A stretch of DNA of 64,000 bases from Halomonas campaniensis (GCF_014193375.1 NZ_JACHZF010000018.1:1-64000), one strand, 5' to 3'. Shown: positions 26,073-36,083, counted from the first letter of the stretch. Notes: a model not told the origin generated them from the letters alone. Made by a program: numbers and translations.

Positions 26073-26864
26073 TCAGTTGACGGTGGCGCGAATATCGCGG
26101 GCCTTCTGTTGCAGCAGTGGCAGGTACTCCGTCATCAGGGTGTCGAATGCCACTCGCGCGGCATTGGTGCTGATGTTGATGGCGCCCAGCAGCTTGCCGT
26201 TGGCGTCGAAGGCCGGCACGGCGATGGAGCGCAGCCCGGAGTCGAGCTCCTGGTCGGCGATGGCGTAGCCCTGCTGGCGCACCTTGAGGATGCACTTCCT
26301 GAGCTCGGCCTTGTCGGTGATGGTCTTGTCGGTATGCTTCTCCAGCACGGCCCGCTCGAGCCAGGCATCGAGCTCCTCGTCCGGCAACTGGGCCAGCAGC
26401 ACGCGCCCCATGGAGGTATGGGCCGCCGGCAGGCGGGTGCCCACCGAGAGGGTGATGGCCATCAGCCGATGGCGCGAGGAGGAGCGCGCCACGTAGGTGA
26501 CCTCGTCGCCATCCAGCACCCCCAGCGACGAGGATTCGCCGCAGGCCTCGGTGATATCCTCGAGTACCTGCTGGATCACGCTGCGATAGTCGTTGGCGGA
26601 GAGGAAGGCATAGCCCAGCTGCAGCACCCTGGGGGCCAGCTCGAAGACGCGTTGCTGCTTGCGCACGTAGCCCAGGGCATGCAGGGTCAGCAGGAAGCGC
26701 CGGGCGCGGGCGCGGTTCATGCCGGTGCGTGCGGCGACCTCGCTGAGGGTCATGCGGGGATGTTCCTCGTCGAAGGCCAGGATCACCTCCAGGCCGCTGG
26801 CCAGGGCGGTGACGAAATCGCGATCGTCGGGGGTCAGGACCTCATCCTGTGCTGCGGTTGCCAT
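26073..26864 (-). CDS. pcaR: IclR family regulator of the beta-ketoadipate pathway, PcaR/PcaU type
   Basis: 263-residue IclR protein. The helix-turn-helix lies at about 35-62 (RMTLSEVAARTGMNRARARRFLLTLHALG); the effector domain includes CGESSSLGVLDGDEVTYVARS, LPAAHTSMGRVLLA and the ISTNAARV segment near the end. The wording 'SxSLGVLDGxExxYVARS' is that of PcaR/PobR/CatR regulators, which respond to beta-ketoadipate or its precursors. It is divergent from pcaB, with a perfect GTTCG-N5-CGAAC palindrome between them. Confidence 0.88.
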   Translation of the reverse strand: MATAAQDEVLTPDDRDFVTALASGLEVILAFDEEHPRMTLSEVAARTGMNRARARRFLLTLHALGYVRKQQRVFELAPRVLQLGYAFLSANDYRSVIQQVLEDITEACGESSSLGVLDGDEVTYVARSSSRHRLMAITLSVGTRLPAAHTSMGRVLLAQLPDEELDAWLERAVLEKHTDKTITDKAELRKCILKVRQQGYAIADQELDSGLRSIAVPAFDANGKLLGAINISTNAARVAFDTLMTEYLPLLQQKARDIRATVN

Positions 26865-26914
26865 CCTTCGTGTCCTTGGTCGTGTTGCTCGAATCCACGC
26901 TCCAATCTAGCATA

Positions 26915-26933
26915 GTGTTCGAATTGCGAACAC
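26915..26933. promoter_or_regulatory. PcaR operator between pcaR and pcaB
   Basis: GTGTTCG-AATTG-CGAACAC is a perfect 7-bp inverted repeat with a 5-base spacer. The core GTTCG-N5-CGAAC resembles the 15-bp PcaR site of Pseudomonas (GTTCG-N5-CGCAC, as I recall). It lies about 50 bases from each start codon, suited to control both genes. Confidence 0.7.
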
Positions 26934-26988
26934 TTGTACGACTTTTTGGCTAGCCCCCGCTGGCCCCTGCCATCGCCGGAGATCACCG

Positions 26989-28332
26989 ATGCCTGCCGCC
27001 CTGATCCAGCACCCCTTCATGAGCCAGTCGGCCCTGGCCGAATGCAACGCCGAGGCGATGGTCCAGGCCATGCTGGCCTTCGAGCTGGCCCTGGCCGAGG
27101 CTCAGGAGGCCCGCGGTGCCGTCCCCGAGCAGATGAGTGCCCAGATGCGCCATCTCCTCGAGGGCCACCGCTTCGATATCGATGCCATCGCCGCCGGCAT
27201 CGCCAGCGGCGGCAACGCGGCGATTCCCTTCGTCAAGCAGGCCAGGGCGGCCCTGCCCGCCGAACTCAAGCGCTATTTCCACCAGGGGGCCACCAGCCAG
27301 GACGTGGTCGACTCCGCGCTGATGCTGCTGCTCAAGCCGCGCCTGGCGGCCCTGGATGCGCTGCTGCGGCGCTGCCGGGCCGCCGCCATGGCGCTGATGG
27401 AGGCCCATGACGAGACCGTGATGGTGGGGCGCACCCTGATGCAGCAGGCGCTGCCGATCACCTTTGGGGTCAAGGTGGCGCACTGGGCCATCGGCCTGGA
27501 GCAGGCGCGCCGCCGGCTGGCCGGGGTCGAGCTGCCGGTGCAGTTCGGCGGCGCCGTGGGAGTGCACTCTGGTCTGGAAGAGCCGGGCCGGGATGACCGG
27601 GGGCTTGATTACATGGACGCCCTGGCCGAGCGGCTGGGGCTGAGTGCCCCGGTGCTGCCCTGGCACACCGACCGCCAGCCGGTGCATGCCCTGGGCACGG
27701 CGCTGGACGCGGTAGCGGGTGCCGCCGAGAAGCTGGCCCTGGACGTGGCACTGCTGACCCAGACCGAGGTGGGCGAGGTAGCCGAGCCCTCGGCCCCCGG
27801 CATGGGCGAGTCCTCCTCCATGCCCCACAAGCGCAACCCGGTGCGCTGCGCGCTGATCCGCGGCGCGGCCCGCCAGGTGCATGGCCATGCCACGGTGCTG
27901 CTCAACGCCGCCGCCCAGCCCCTGGAGCGGGGCCTGGGGGAGTGGCATGCGGAGTGGGCGCCGCTGGTCGACAGTGCCCTGCTGCTGGAGGGGGCCCTGG
28001 AGCAGGCCGCGGTGCTGCTGGAGGGGCTGGAGGTGCACCCCGAGGCGATGCAACGCAATCTGGCCGCTACCGGCGGCGGGATCATGGCCGAGCCGGTGGC
28101 GAAGCTGCTGGCGCCGACCCTGGGGCCGGACGCCGCCAAGCGCATCAGCGCCGAGGCCGCCGAGACGGCGCGCCTGCAGGGAGTGGCCTACGCCGCGGCG
28201 CTCAATGTCCATCCCGAGGTGCAGGGCCGGCTGGACCCGGAGGAGGTGGCCCGTGTCACGGATCCGTCATTATACCTTGGTAGCAGTCGGGTTCAGGTGG
28301 CGCGCGCCGCCGAGTGGCTGATGACCAGTTAA
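26989..28332 (+). CDS. pcaB: 3-carboxy-cis,cis-muconate cycloisomerase
   Basis: 447-residue member of the fumarase/aspartase superfamily that lactonises 3-carboxymuconate to 4-carboxymuconolactone, the step after protocatechuate ring opening. It shows the first conserved block FHQGATSQDVVDS (GATSQD 100-105) and the superfamily signature GESSSMPHKRNP (273-284). Length fits bacterial PcaB. GGAG is eight bases before the ATG. It is transcribed alone and ends at a strong hairpin; the other pca genes follow as separate units. Confidence 0.93.
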   Translation: MPAALIQHPFMSQSALAECNAEAMVQAMLAFELALAEAQEARGAVPEQMSAQMRHLLEGHRFDIDAIAAGIASGGNAAIPFVKQARAALPAELKRYFHQGATSQDVVDSALMLLLKPRLAALDALLRRCRAAAMALMEAHDETVMVGRTLMQQALPITFGVKVAHWAIGLEQARRRLAGVELPVQFGGAVGVHSGLEEPGRDDRGLDYMDALAERLGLSAPVLPWHTDRQPVHALGTALDAVAGAAEKLALDVALLTQTEVGEVAEPSAPGMGESSSMPHKRNPVRCALIRGAARQVHGHATVLLNAAAQPLERGLGEWHAEWAPLVDSALLLEGALEQAAVLLEGLEVHPEAMQRNLAATGGGIMAEPVAKLLAPTLGPDAAKRISAEAAETARLQGVAYAAALNVHPEVQGRLDPEEVARVTDPSLYLGSSRVQVARAAEWLMTS

Positions 28333-28371
28333 GCGACTGTCCGGGAAGACATTGTGTCGTACGAGAGGGGA

Positions 28372-28402
28372 AGGCCTGGCCTTCCCCTCTCGGCGTTCAG
28401 AG
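28372..28402. terminator. Hairpin after pcaB
   Basis: A perfect 13-bp stem starting CGAGAGGGGAAGG (28372-28384) with its complement at 28390-28402 and a 5-base loop lies 40 bases after the pcaB stop. No T-run. Confidence 0.55.
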
Positions 28403-28457
28403 CGTCGACAATTTGACGCTGGCCGACGGCGGGAGTAATTTGTTCGCATCACAAAAC

Positions 28458-28478
28458 AAAGTTCGTTATTCGAACTTT
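28458..28478. promoter_or_regulatory. PcaR operator upstream of pcaI
   Basis: AAAGTTCG-TTATT-CGAACTTT is an 8-bp perfect inverted repeat with the same 5-base spacer as the pcaB site, ending 30 bases before the pcaI start. A second GTTCG half-site is at 28442-28446, suggesting tandem binding. Confidence 0.7.
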
Positions 28479-28507
28479 TGCGAGAGTCACCGCCAGGAGG
28501 AGATCCC

Positions 28508-29338
28508 ATGGCCGAGTTCCTTAGCCTGCATGACGCGGTTGCGCGCTACGTCGAGGATGGCGCTACCGTTGCCATGGAGGGCTTCACCCACCTGATTCCC
28601 TTCGCCGCGGGTCACGAGGTGATTCGCCAGAAGAAACGCGACCTGACCCTGATCCGCATGACCCCCGACCTGATCTACGATCAGCTGATCGGCGCGGGCT
28701 GCGCGAAGAAGGTGATCTTCTCCTGGGGCGGCAACCCCGGCGTGGGCTCCCTGCATCGCCTGCGCGACGCCGTGGAGAAGGGTTGGCCCCACAGGGTCGA
28801 GATCCTCGAGCACAGCCATGCCGCCATGGCCTGCGCCTTCGAGGCCGGCGCGGCGGGCCTGCCCCTGGCGGTACTGCGCGGCTACGTGGGCAGCGAGCTG
28901 CCCAGCGTCAACGACCAGATCAAGTTCATCGAGTGCCCCTTCACCGGTGAGCGCCTGGCCGCGGTGCCCTCGGTGCGCCCGGACGTCTCCATCGTCCACG
29001 CCCAGAAGGCCGACCGCGCCGGCAACGTGCTGGTGGAAGGCATCGTCGGCGTGCAGAAGGAGGCGGTGCTGGCGGCCAAGAAGAGCATCGTCACCGTCGA
29101 GGAGATCGTCGAGGACCTGCGCACCGAGCCCGGCTACCACCCCAACACCTGCATCATTCCCGGCTGGGCCATCGACGCCATCGCGGTGGCCGAGAAGGGC
29201 TCGCTGCCCTCCTATGCCCACGGCTACTACCCGCGCAACAACGCCTTCTACAAGGAGTGGGATGCCATCGCCCGGGATCGCGACACCTTCACGGCCTGGA
29301 TCGAAGAAAACGTCATGAACGCAGGGGGTAACGCCTGA
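28508..29338 (+). CDS. pcaI: 3-oxoadipate CoA-transferase subunit A
   Basis: 276-residue alpha subunit of the succinyl-CoA:3-oxoadipate CoA-transferase, which activates beta-ketoadipate. Family 1 CoA-transferase alpha features include the N-terminal DAVARYVEDGATVAMEGFTHLIPFAAGHEVIR and the FSWGGNPGVGSLHRLRDAVE segment. AGGAGGAG seven bases before ATG 28508 fixes the start. It overlaps pcaJ by one base (TGATG). Confidence 0.92.
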   Translation: MAEFLSLHDAVARYVEDGATVAMEGFTHLIPFAAGHEVIRQKKRDLTLIRMTPDLIYDQLIGAGCAKKVIFSWGGNPGVGSLHRLRDAVEKGWPHRVEILEHSHAAMACAFEAGAAGLPLAVLRGYVGSELPSVNDQIKFIECPFTGERLAAVPSVRPDVSIVHAQKADRAGNVLVEGIVGVQKEAVLAAKKSIVTVEEIVEDLRTEPGYHPNTCIIPGWAIDAIAVAEKGSLPSYAHGYYPRNNAFYKEWDAIARDRDTFTAWIEENVMNAGGNA

Positions 29339-30111
29339 TGAGCCTCGACTACACTTCCTCGGAGATGATGACCGTCACCGCGGCTCGCGCCCTGGAGAAC
29401 GGCACCACCTGCTTCGTCGGCATCGGCCTGCCCTCCGAGGCGGCCAACCTGGCGCGCCTGACCCACGCCCCCGACGTGGTGCTGATCTACGAGTCCGGCA
29501 CCCTGCAGACCAAACCCGACGTGCTGCCGCTCTCCATCGGAGACGGCGAGCTGGCCGAGACGGCGCTCACCACCGTGGCGGTGCCGGAGATGTTCCGCTA
29601 CTGGCTGCAGGGCGGGAAGATCGACGTGGGCTTCCTGGGCACCGCCCAGATCGACCGCTACTGCAACCTCAACACCACCCTGATCGGCGACTACCGCGAG
29701 CCCAAGGTGCGCCTGCCGGGCGGCGGCGGGGCGCCGGAGATCGCAACGAATGCGGGCGAGGTCTTCATCACCCTGAAGCACTCCAGGCGCGCCTTCGTCG
29801 ACCGGGTCGACTTCGTCACCACCCTGGGCTTCGGCCGTGACGGCAAGGGCCGCGACGGCGTGCCCAATATCGGCAAGGGCCCGACCCGGGTGATCACCGA
29901 TCTGTGCGTGATGAAGCCGGACCCCGAGACCAAGGAGCTCGTCGTGGTGTCGCTCCATCCGGGCGTGACCCGCGAGGAGGTGATCGAGGCCACCGGCTGG
30001 GAGATCCGCTTCGCCGAGCGGCTCGAGACCACACCTGTGCCCTCGGCCCATGAGCTCGAGATCCTGCGGGACCTGAAGGACCGCACCGCCCGCGCCCATG
30101 CCGGGGCGTGA
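29338..30111 (+). CDS. pcaJ: 3-oxoadipate CoA-transferase subunit B
   Basis: 257-residue beta subunit of the same CoA-transferase. The likely catalytic glutamate is E52 in LIYESGTLQTKP, the position that forms the glutamyl-CoA intermediate in this family. GGGGAPEIATNAGEVF and the C-terminal LHPGVTREEVIEATGWEIRFAERLE segment also match. It serves both the protocatechuate and the hydroxyquinol branches. Confidence 0.92.
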   Translation: MSLDYTSSEMMTVTAARALENGTTCFVGIGLPSEAANLARLTHAPDVVLIYESGTLQTKPDVLPLSIGDGELAETALTTVAVPEMFRYWLQGGKIDVGFLGTAQIDRYCNLNTTLIGDYREPKVRLPGGGGAPEIATNAGEVFITLKHSRRAFVDRVDFVTTLGFGRDGKGRDGVPNIGKGPTRVITDLCVMKPDPETKELVVVSLHPGVTREEVIEATGWEIRFAERLETTPVPSAHELEILRDLKDRTARAHAGA

Positions 30112-30147
30112 TGCCGCCACTCGCAGCGATTTCCAGGAGATAAGGCA

Positions 30148-31350
<1,203 letters not shown>

Positions 31351-31363
31351 CAGGAGAGTTTCC

Positions 31364-32539
31364 ATGGCATTTCTGAACATCAACGGGCGCAGCGTCGCCT
31401 ATCGCCTGCTCGGCAGCGAGGCCAACCCCCTGGTGGTGCTGGCGCACCCCCTGGGGATGAGCCAGGCGGTATGGGACGACGTCCTGCCGGCGCTGCTGCC
31501 GCGCTACCGGGTGCTGACCTGGGACCTGCCCGGCCACGGCGCCAGCCAGGCCTGGGGCGAGCGTCCGGTCACCCCGGTCGACCTGGCCGCCGAGGCCCTG
31601 GCCCTGGCCGATCTCGCCGGTGCCGAGCGCTTCCACTTCGCCGGCACCTCCATCGGCGGCGTGGTGGGCCAGCAGCTGATCAGCGAGCACGCCGAGCGCC
31701 TGCTCTCCGCCACCCTGACCAACACCGGGGCGGTGATCGGCAATGCCGAACTGTGGAACACCCGCGCCGGCCGCATCCGCCAGGAAGGCCTGGCGGCGAT
31801 GTCCGAGGAGATCGTGCCGCGCTGGTTCGCCCCGGCCTGCTTCGAGGCGGAGCCTGCCCTCAAGGCGGGCTGGTGCACCCAGATGGGCCGCGGCGACGAT
31901 GACGCCTACGCCAGGCTGTGCGAGATGCTGGGCAGCCACGCCTTTACCGGCAAGCTCAGCGGCAAGCCGGTGAAGGTGCAGTTGCTGGGCGGCAGCGAGG
32001 ACCTTGCTACCCCGCCGGCGACCCTCGAGGCCCTGGCCGCGGAGCTCGACGGCGCGCCCCTCGAGATCCTCGAGGGCGTCGGTCACGTGCCCTCCGTGGA
32101 GGTGCCCGGCCTGTTCGCCGAGAAGCTGCTGGCGGTGATGGCGGTGGACCTGGGCGATGTCGGCCATCAGGGCGTCGACTACGCCACGGGCCTTGAGACC
32201 CGCAAGCAGGTGCTGGGCGAGGCCCACGTGGCGCGCTCCACCGAGAACGCCACCAGCCTGGACGCCCCCTTCCAGCAGATGATCACCCGCCTGGCCTGGG
32301 GCGAGCTGTGGAGCAACGACGACCTGACCCGTCGCGAGCGCAGCATGATCACCACCGGCATCCTGGCCGCGCTGGGCCGCGAGGAGCTGACGCTGCACCT
32401 CAAGACGGCGAAGCGCATCGGCCTGACCGAGGCGGAGCTGCGTCAGGTGCTGATGCACGTGGCCATCTATGGCGGCGTGCCGGCGGCCAACCACGCCTTC
32501 GCCCTGGCCAAGGAGCTGGGCTGGGGTGATGCCCGCTAG
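31364..32539 (+). CDS. pcaDC: Fused 3-oxoadipate enol-lactonase / 4-carboxymuconolactone decarboxylase (PcaDC, PcaL type)
   Basis: 391-residue fusion. Residues 1 to about 255 are an alpha/beta hydrolase (PcaD) with nucleophile S96 in AGTSIGGVVG and the His in EGVGHVPSVE. Residues about 265-391 are a carboxymuconolactone decarboxylase domain (PcaC) with TRRERSMITTGILAALGREELTLHLK and HVAIYGGVPAANHAFA. It converts 4-carboxymuconolactone to beta-ketoadipate in two steps. Such PcaL fusions are known in actinobacteria and several proteobacteria, so the fusion is real and not a sequencing effect. Confidence 0.92.
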   Translation: MAFLNINGRSVAYRLLGSEANPLVVLAHPLGMSQAVWDDVLPALLPRYRVLTWDLPGHGASQAWGERPVTPVDLAAEALALADLAGAERFHFAGTSIGGVVGQQLISEHAERLLSATLTNTGAVIGNAELWNTRAGRIRQEGLAAMSEEIVPRWFAPACFEAEPALKAGWCTQMGRGDDDAYARLCEMLGSHAFTGKLSGKPVKVQLLGGSEDLATPPATLEALAAELDGAPLEILEGVGHVPSVEVPGLFAEKLLAVMAVDLGDVGHQGVDYATGLETRKQVLGEAHVARSTENATSLDAPFQQMITRLAWGELWSNDDLTRRERSMITTGILAALGREELTLHLKTAKRIGLTEAELRQVLMHVAIYGGVPAANHAFALAKELGWGDAR

Positions 32540-32550
32540 GTGACGGTCGC

Positions 32551-32570
32551 GCCCCGCTCCCTGGCGGGGC
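32551..32570 (+). terminator. Possible terminator after pcaDC
   Basis: GCCCCGC (32551-32557) and GCGGGGC (32564-32570) form a 7-bp stem with a 6-base loop, followed by a short TGTCT. Weak T-run. Confidence 0.4.
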
Positions 32571-32609
32571 TGTCTCGACGCCCCCTGTGGGCGCCGGCAG
32601 GAGGTGGAC

Positions 32610-33533
32610 ATGCTCAATGCCCGGATCAAGCTGCGTCACCTGCAGGCCTTCCTGGAGGTCGCCCGGCAGCGCAGCTTTGCACGTGCCGCCGAGCGCCTGG
32701 CGATCACCCAGCCGGGGATCTCCAAGACCATCCGTGAGCTCGAGGAGATCCTGACGGCCAGCCTGTTCGAGCGCACCCCTAAGGGGGTGGCGCTGACCCA
32801 GGCGGGCCTGACCCTGCTGCGCCATGCCGGCCCTGCCATTCGCGCCCTGGAGGAGGGGGTCGGCGCCATCGGCGAGGCCCGCGATGGCGAGCGTCCGCTG
32901 CGGGTGGGGGCGCTCTCCACCGTGGAGAGTCGGTTGCTGCCCGAGGCATTGCGGCGCTGGCACGCGGAGGGGGCGGAGCATGCCGACGTCGGCGTGAACG
33001 TGGTGACCGGCCCCAGCGCCTTCCTGCTCTCGCGGCTGCGCCGCGGCGAGCTGGACCTGGTGGTGGGGCGCATGACCGAGGCGCGCGAGATCCAGGACCT
33101 GGCCTTCGAGCACCTCTATTACGAGCGGCTGCTGCTGATGGTGCGTGCCGGCCACCCGCTGGCCGGCGTGAGCCCGCTGCCGGCCGACGCGCTGGGCGCC
33201 TACCCCTGGGTGCTGCCGCCGCCCCAGACGACCCTGCGCCAGCAGGTGGACAGCTTCTGCCTGAGCCACGCCCTGGTCCTGCCGGCGCGGCGGCTGGAGA
33301 CGCTGTCGCTGCCGCTGAGTCGCGGCTACACCCTGGGCAGCGATGCGATCTGGGTGGCGCCCGAGGAGGCCGTGGAAGGGAGCGTGGCGGCAGGAGAGCT
33401 CTGCGAGCTGGCGTTGCCCCTGGAGCAGCAGGGCGGCTCGGTGGGGCTCTGCCTCAATGCCACCCTGCGACCCTCGCTGGCGCTGGAGGCCTTCTGCGAG
33501 CGCCTGAGGCAGGTGGCGGCCAGCCTGAAGTGA
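32610..33533 (+). CDS. pcaQ: LysR family activator of protocatechuate genes, PcaQ type
   Basis: 307-residue LysR regulator. The N-terminal helix-turn-helix reads LRHLQAFLEVARQRSFARAAERLAITQPGISKTIRELEE; the cofactor domain begins near residue 90. The sequence start 'IKLRHLQ.FL' and the TQPaiSKTIrELE helix are those of PcaQ and its relatives. ATG 32610 is chosen because AGGAGG lies five bases upstream; GTG 32604 is inside that site. It is followed by an ATAACC-N4-GGTTAT site and pcaHG, so it most likely activates pcaHG in response to a pathway lactone. Confidence 0.88.
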   Translation: MLNARIKLRHLQAFLEVARQRSFARAAERLAITQPGISKTIRELEEILTASLFERTPKGVALTQAGLTLLRHAGPAIRALEEGVGAIGEARDGERPLRVGALSTVESRLLPEALRRWHAEGAEHADVGVNVVTGPSAFLLSRLRRGELDLVVGRMTEAREIQDLAFEHLYYERLLLMVRAGHPLAGVSPLPADALGAYPWVLPPPQTTLRQQVDSFCLSHALVLPARRLETLSLPLSRGYTLGSDAIWVAPEEAVEGSVAAGELCELALPLEQQGGSVGLCLNATLRPSLALEAFCERLRQVAASLK

Positions 33534-33548
33534 GAACGGTGCCTTCCC

Positions 33549-33564
33549 ATAACCTGGGGGTTAT
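33549..33564. promoter_or_regulatory. PcaQ binding site upstream of pcaH
   Basis: ATAACC-TGGG-GGTTAT is a perfect 6-bp inverted repeat with a 4-base spacer, 88 bases upstream of pcaH. It matches the PcaQ consensus ATAACC-N4-GGTTAA that I recall from Sinorhizobium, except for the last base. Confidence 0.75.
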
Positions 33565-33651
33565 ATCGGGTGGCCGAGACGTCAATGGTCAGCCGGTGTC
33601 AATGCCGCGACACTGACCCAGGTCAATCATCCACCCCCGGAGACGATCGTC

Positions 33652-34374
33652 ATGCAGGAAGAGAACAAGCGCTTCGTCGAGCGCGACCGCAACTGGCATC
33701 CGCCGGCCTATGCCCCCGGCTACAAGACCTCCGTGGCCCGCTCCCCGCAGCAGGCCCTGGTCAGCATGCAGAAGCCCACCGTGTCGGAGCTCTCCGGTCC
33801 CGATTTCCGGCATCTGCGCATGGGCCCCCACGACAACGACCTGCTGCTCAACTTCACTCAGGGTCAGGGCCTTCCCCAGGGCGAGCGCATCATCATGTTC
33901 GGCCGCGTGGTCGACCAGTTCGGCAAGCCGGTGCCCCACACCCTGGTGGAGATGTGGCAGGCCAACGCCGGCGGCCGCTACCGCCACAAGAACGACCGCT
34001 ACCTGGCGCCGCTGGATCCCAACTTCGGCGGCGTGGGCCGCTGCCTGACCGATGACCAGGGCTGGTACCGCTTCCGCACCATCAAGCCGGGCCCCTATCC
34101 CTGGCCGAACGACATGAACAGCTGGCGTCCGTCCCATATCCACGTCTCGGTGATGGGGCCGTCGATCTCCACGCGCCTGATCACCCAGATGTACTTCGAG
34201 GGCGATCCGCTGATTCCGCTGTGCCCCATCGTCAACACCATCAAGGATCGCGACGCCGTCGAGACCATGATCGGTCGCCTGGACATGGCCCGCAGCAACC
34301 CCATGGACTGCCTGGCCTATCGCTTCGACCTGGTGGTACGAGGCGAGCTGCAGACCTATTTCGAGAATCAGTGA
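33652..34374 (+). CDS. pcaH: Protocatechuate 3,4-dioxygenase beta subunit
   Basis: 240-residue iron-carrying subunit of protocatechuate 3,4-dioxygenase, which opens protocatechuate between its hydroxyl groups to 3-carboxy-cis,cis-muconate. All four iron ligands are present with the spacing of the Pseudomonas enzyme: Y110 (GGRY), Y149 (PGPYPW), H162 and H164 (RPSHIHV). The [18 protein letters not shown] block is also typical. It is paired with pcaG 13 bases downstream and is preceded by the PcaQ site. Confidence 0.95.
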   Translation: MQEENKRFVERDRNWHPPAYAPGYKTSVARSPQQALVSMQKPTVSELSGPDFRHLRMGPHDNDLLLNFTQGQGLPQGERIIMFGRVVDQFGKPVPHTLVEMWQANAGGRYRHKNDRYLAPLDPNFGGVGRCLTDDQGWYRFRTIKPGPYPWPNDMNSWRPSHIHVSVMGPSISTRLITQMYFEGDPLIPLCPIVNTIKDRDAVETMIGRLDMARSNPMDCLAYRFDLVVRGELQTYFENQ

Positions 34375-34387
34375 CAGGGGCAACGAG

Positions 34388-35020
34388 ATGAACCAGCCGA
34401 ATTCCCGACCCACCAGCGAACTGATGCTTCGCGAGACCGCTTCCCAGACCGCCGGGCCCTACGTGCATATCGGCCTGGCCCTGGCCGCCGCCGGTAACCC
34501 GACCCGCGACGAGGAGATCTGGAACGAGATGGCCCGTGATGGGGCCGAGGGTGAGCAGATCGAGATCGTCGGTACCGTGATCGACGGCAACGGCGACCTG
34601 GTGCGCGACGCCTTCATCGAGGCCTGGCAGGCCGATGCCAATGGCGAGTACCAGCGCGAGTTCGACCTGAAGAAGCCGTTCAACAGCTTCGGTCGCACCG
34701 CCACAACCTTCGACCACGGCAGCGAATGGTCGCTCAAGACCATCAAGCCGGGCTCGGTGGCCCATGCCAGCGGGCAGTCCCAGGCACCGCACATCAACCT
34801 GACGATCTTCGCCCGGGGCATCAACATCCACCTGCAGACGCGCCTCTACTTCGAGGACGAGGCCGAGGCCAACGGCAAGTGCCCTGTGCTGACCCGCATC
34901 GAGTCGCCGACCCGCCGCCAGACCCTGATCGCCCGGCGCGAGGAGGTCGACGGCAAGGTGCGCTATCGCCTCGATATTCGCCTGCAGGGCGAGGGTGAAA
35001 CCGTCTTCTTCGATTTCTGA
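34388..35020 (+). CDS. pcaG: Protocatechuate 3,4-dioxygenase alpha subunit
   Basis: 210-residue partner subunit with the intradiol dioxygenase fold but without the iron ligands, as expected for alpha subunits. Characteristic stretches are TASQTAGPYVHIGLA near the N terminus, DAFIEAWQADANGEY and APHINLTIFARGINIHLQTRLYFEDE. Each PcaG forms a protomer with PcaH, and the alpha chain completes the active site. Confidence 0.94.
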   Translation: MNQPNSRPTSELMLRETASQTAGPYVHIGLALAAAGNPTRDEEIWNEMARDGAEGEQIEIVGTVIDGNGDLVRDAFIEAWQADANGEYQREFDLKKPFNSFGRTATTFDHGSEWSLKTIKPGSVAHASGQSQAPHINLTIFARGINIHLQTRLYFEDEAEANGKCPVLTRIESPTRRQTLIARREEVDGKVRYRLDIRLQGEGETVFFDF

Positions 35021-35055
35021 TTGGGCGCCCTGGTCTTCAGGGTCCCGGTCATCCG

Positions 35056-35075
35056 CGCCGCCCCCCGGGGCGGCG
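35056..35075 (+). terminator. GC-rich hairpin after pcaG
   Basis: CGCCGCCCC and GGGGCGGCG face each other across two or four bases at 35056-35075. There is no T-run; a second small hairpin (GGGGG/CCCCC) lies at about 35107-35120. Confidence 0.35.
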
Positions 35076-35168
35076 TTCGGCGTTGCTGACGCCGAGCACC
35101 AGCCGCGGGGGAAATCCCCCTGATGACAATAGAGCCACGGTACCGCTTCGGTACCAAGAGAGATCACC

Positions 35169-36002
35169 ATGTCCAACCCCTGCATCATCTGTGTCGCCAT
35201 CACCGGCAGCCTGCCGCGCAAGGAAAACAACCCGGCCGTGCCGATCACCGTCGAGGAGCAGATCGAGAGCACTCAGGCGGCCTTCGAGGCCGGAGCGACC
35301 ATCGCCCACTGCCACGTGCGCAACGATGACCAGACCCCCAGCTCCGACCCGGAGAAGTTCGCGCGCCTGGTGGAAGGCCTGAAGAAGCACTGCCCGGGCA
35401 TGATCATCCAGCTCTCCACCGGCGGCCGCTCCGGGGCCGGCGAGGAGCGTGGCGGCATGCTGCCGCTCAAGCCCGACATGGCAAGCCTGTCGGTGGGCTC
35501 CAACAACTTCCCCAACCGGGTCTACGAGAACTCCCCCCAGCTGGTCGACTGGCTGGCCGGCGAGATGCTCAAGTACGACATCAAGCCCGAGATCGAGGCC
35601 TTCGACCTGTCGCACATCCACCAGGCGGTCAACCTGTCGAAGCAGGGCAAGCTCAAGGCGCCGCTCTACGTGCAGTTCGTGATGGGCGTGAAGAACGCCA
35701 TGCCGGCCGACAAGCCGACCTTCGACTTCTACATCGAGACCCTCAAGCGCCTGGCGCCGGATGCCCAGTGGTGCGGCGCCGGTGTCGGTTCCAACCAGCT
35801 CAAGCTCAACGAGTGGTCCATCGCCGCCGGCGGCCATACCCGCACCGGCCTCGAGGACAACGTGCGCATCGACCGCGACACCCTGGCCCCCTCCAACGCG
35901 GCCCTGGTCGAGCGTGCCGTGGCGCTGTGCGAGAAGTACGAGCGTCCGGTGGCCACCTGGCAGCAGGCTCGCGAGATCCTGGGCCTCGGCCAGCCCGCCT
36001 GA
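35169..36002 (+). CDS. Beta-keto acid cleavage enzyme (BKACE, DUF849)
   Basis: 277-residue zinc TIM-barrel enzyme of the family that began with 3-keto-5-aminohexanoate cleavage enzyme. Members transfer the acyl end of a beta-keto acid to a CoA thioester, giving acetoacetate and a new acyl-CoA. Zinc ligands H47 and H49 are in AHCHVR; GAGVGSNQ and GGHTRTGLEDN are conserved. Substrate classes include beta-ketoadipate, beta-ketoglutarate and dehydrocarnitine. Its place right after pcaHG makes a beta-keto acid from aromatic breakdown likely, but the residues that set specificity cannot be judged by eye. It is followed by a strong terminator. Confidence 0.85.
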   Translation: MSNPCIICVAITGSLPRKENNPAVPITVEEQIESTQAAFEAGATIAHCHVRNDDQTPSSDPEKFARLVEGLKKHCPGMIIQLSTGGRSGAGEERGGMLPLKPDMASLSVGSNNFPNRVYENSPQLVDWLAGEMLKYDIKPEIEAFDLSHIHQAVNLSKQGKLKAPLYVQFVMGVKNAMPADKPTFDFYIETLKRLAPDAQWCGAGVGSNQLKLNEWSIAAGGHTRTGLEDNVRIDRDTLAPSNAALVERAVALCEKYERPVATWQQAREILGLGQPA

Positions 36003-36021
36003 TCCAACCGCACGGGGTGCA

Positions 36022-36053
36022 CGCCGCCTGCCGTCTCACGGCAGGCGGCGTTT
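36022..36053 (+). terminator. Terminator after the BKACE gene
   Basis: A perfect 13-bp stem beginning CGCCGCCTGCCGT (36022-36034) with its complement at 36038-36050, loop CTC, followed by TTT. Confidence 0.7.
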
Positions 36054-36083
36054 GCATGACTTCGATACCAGGAGGGGAAGCGC

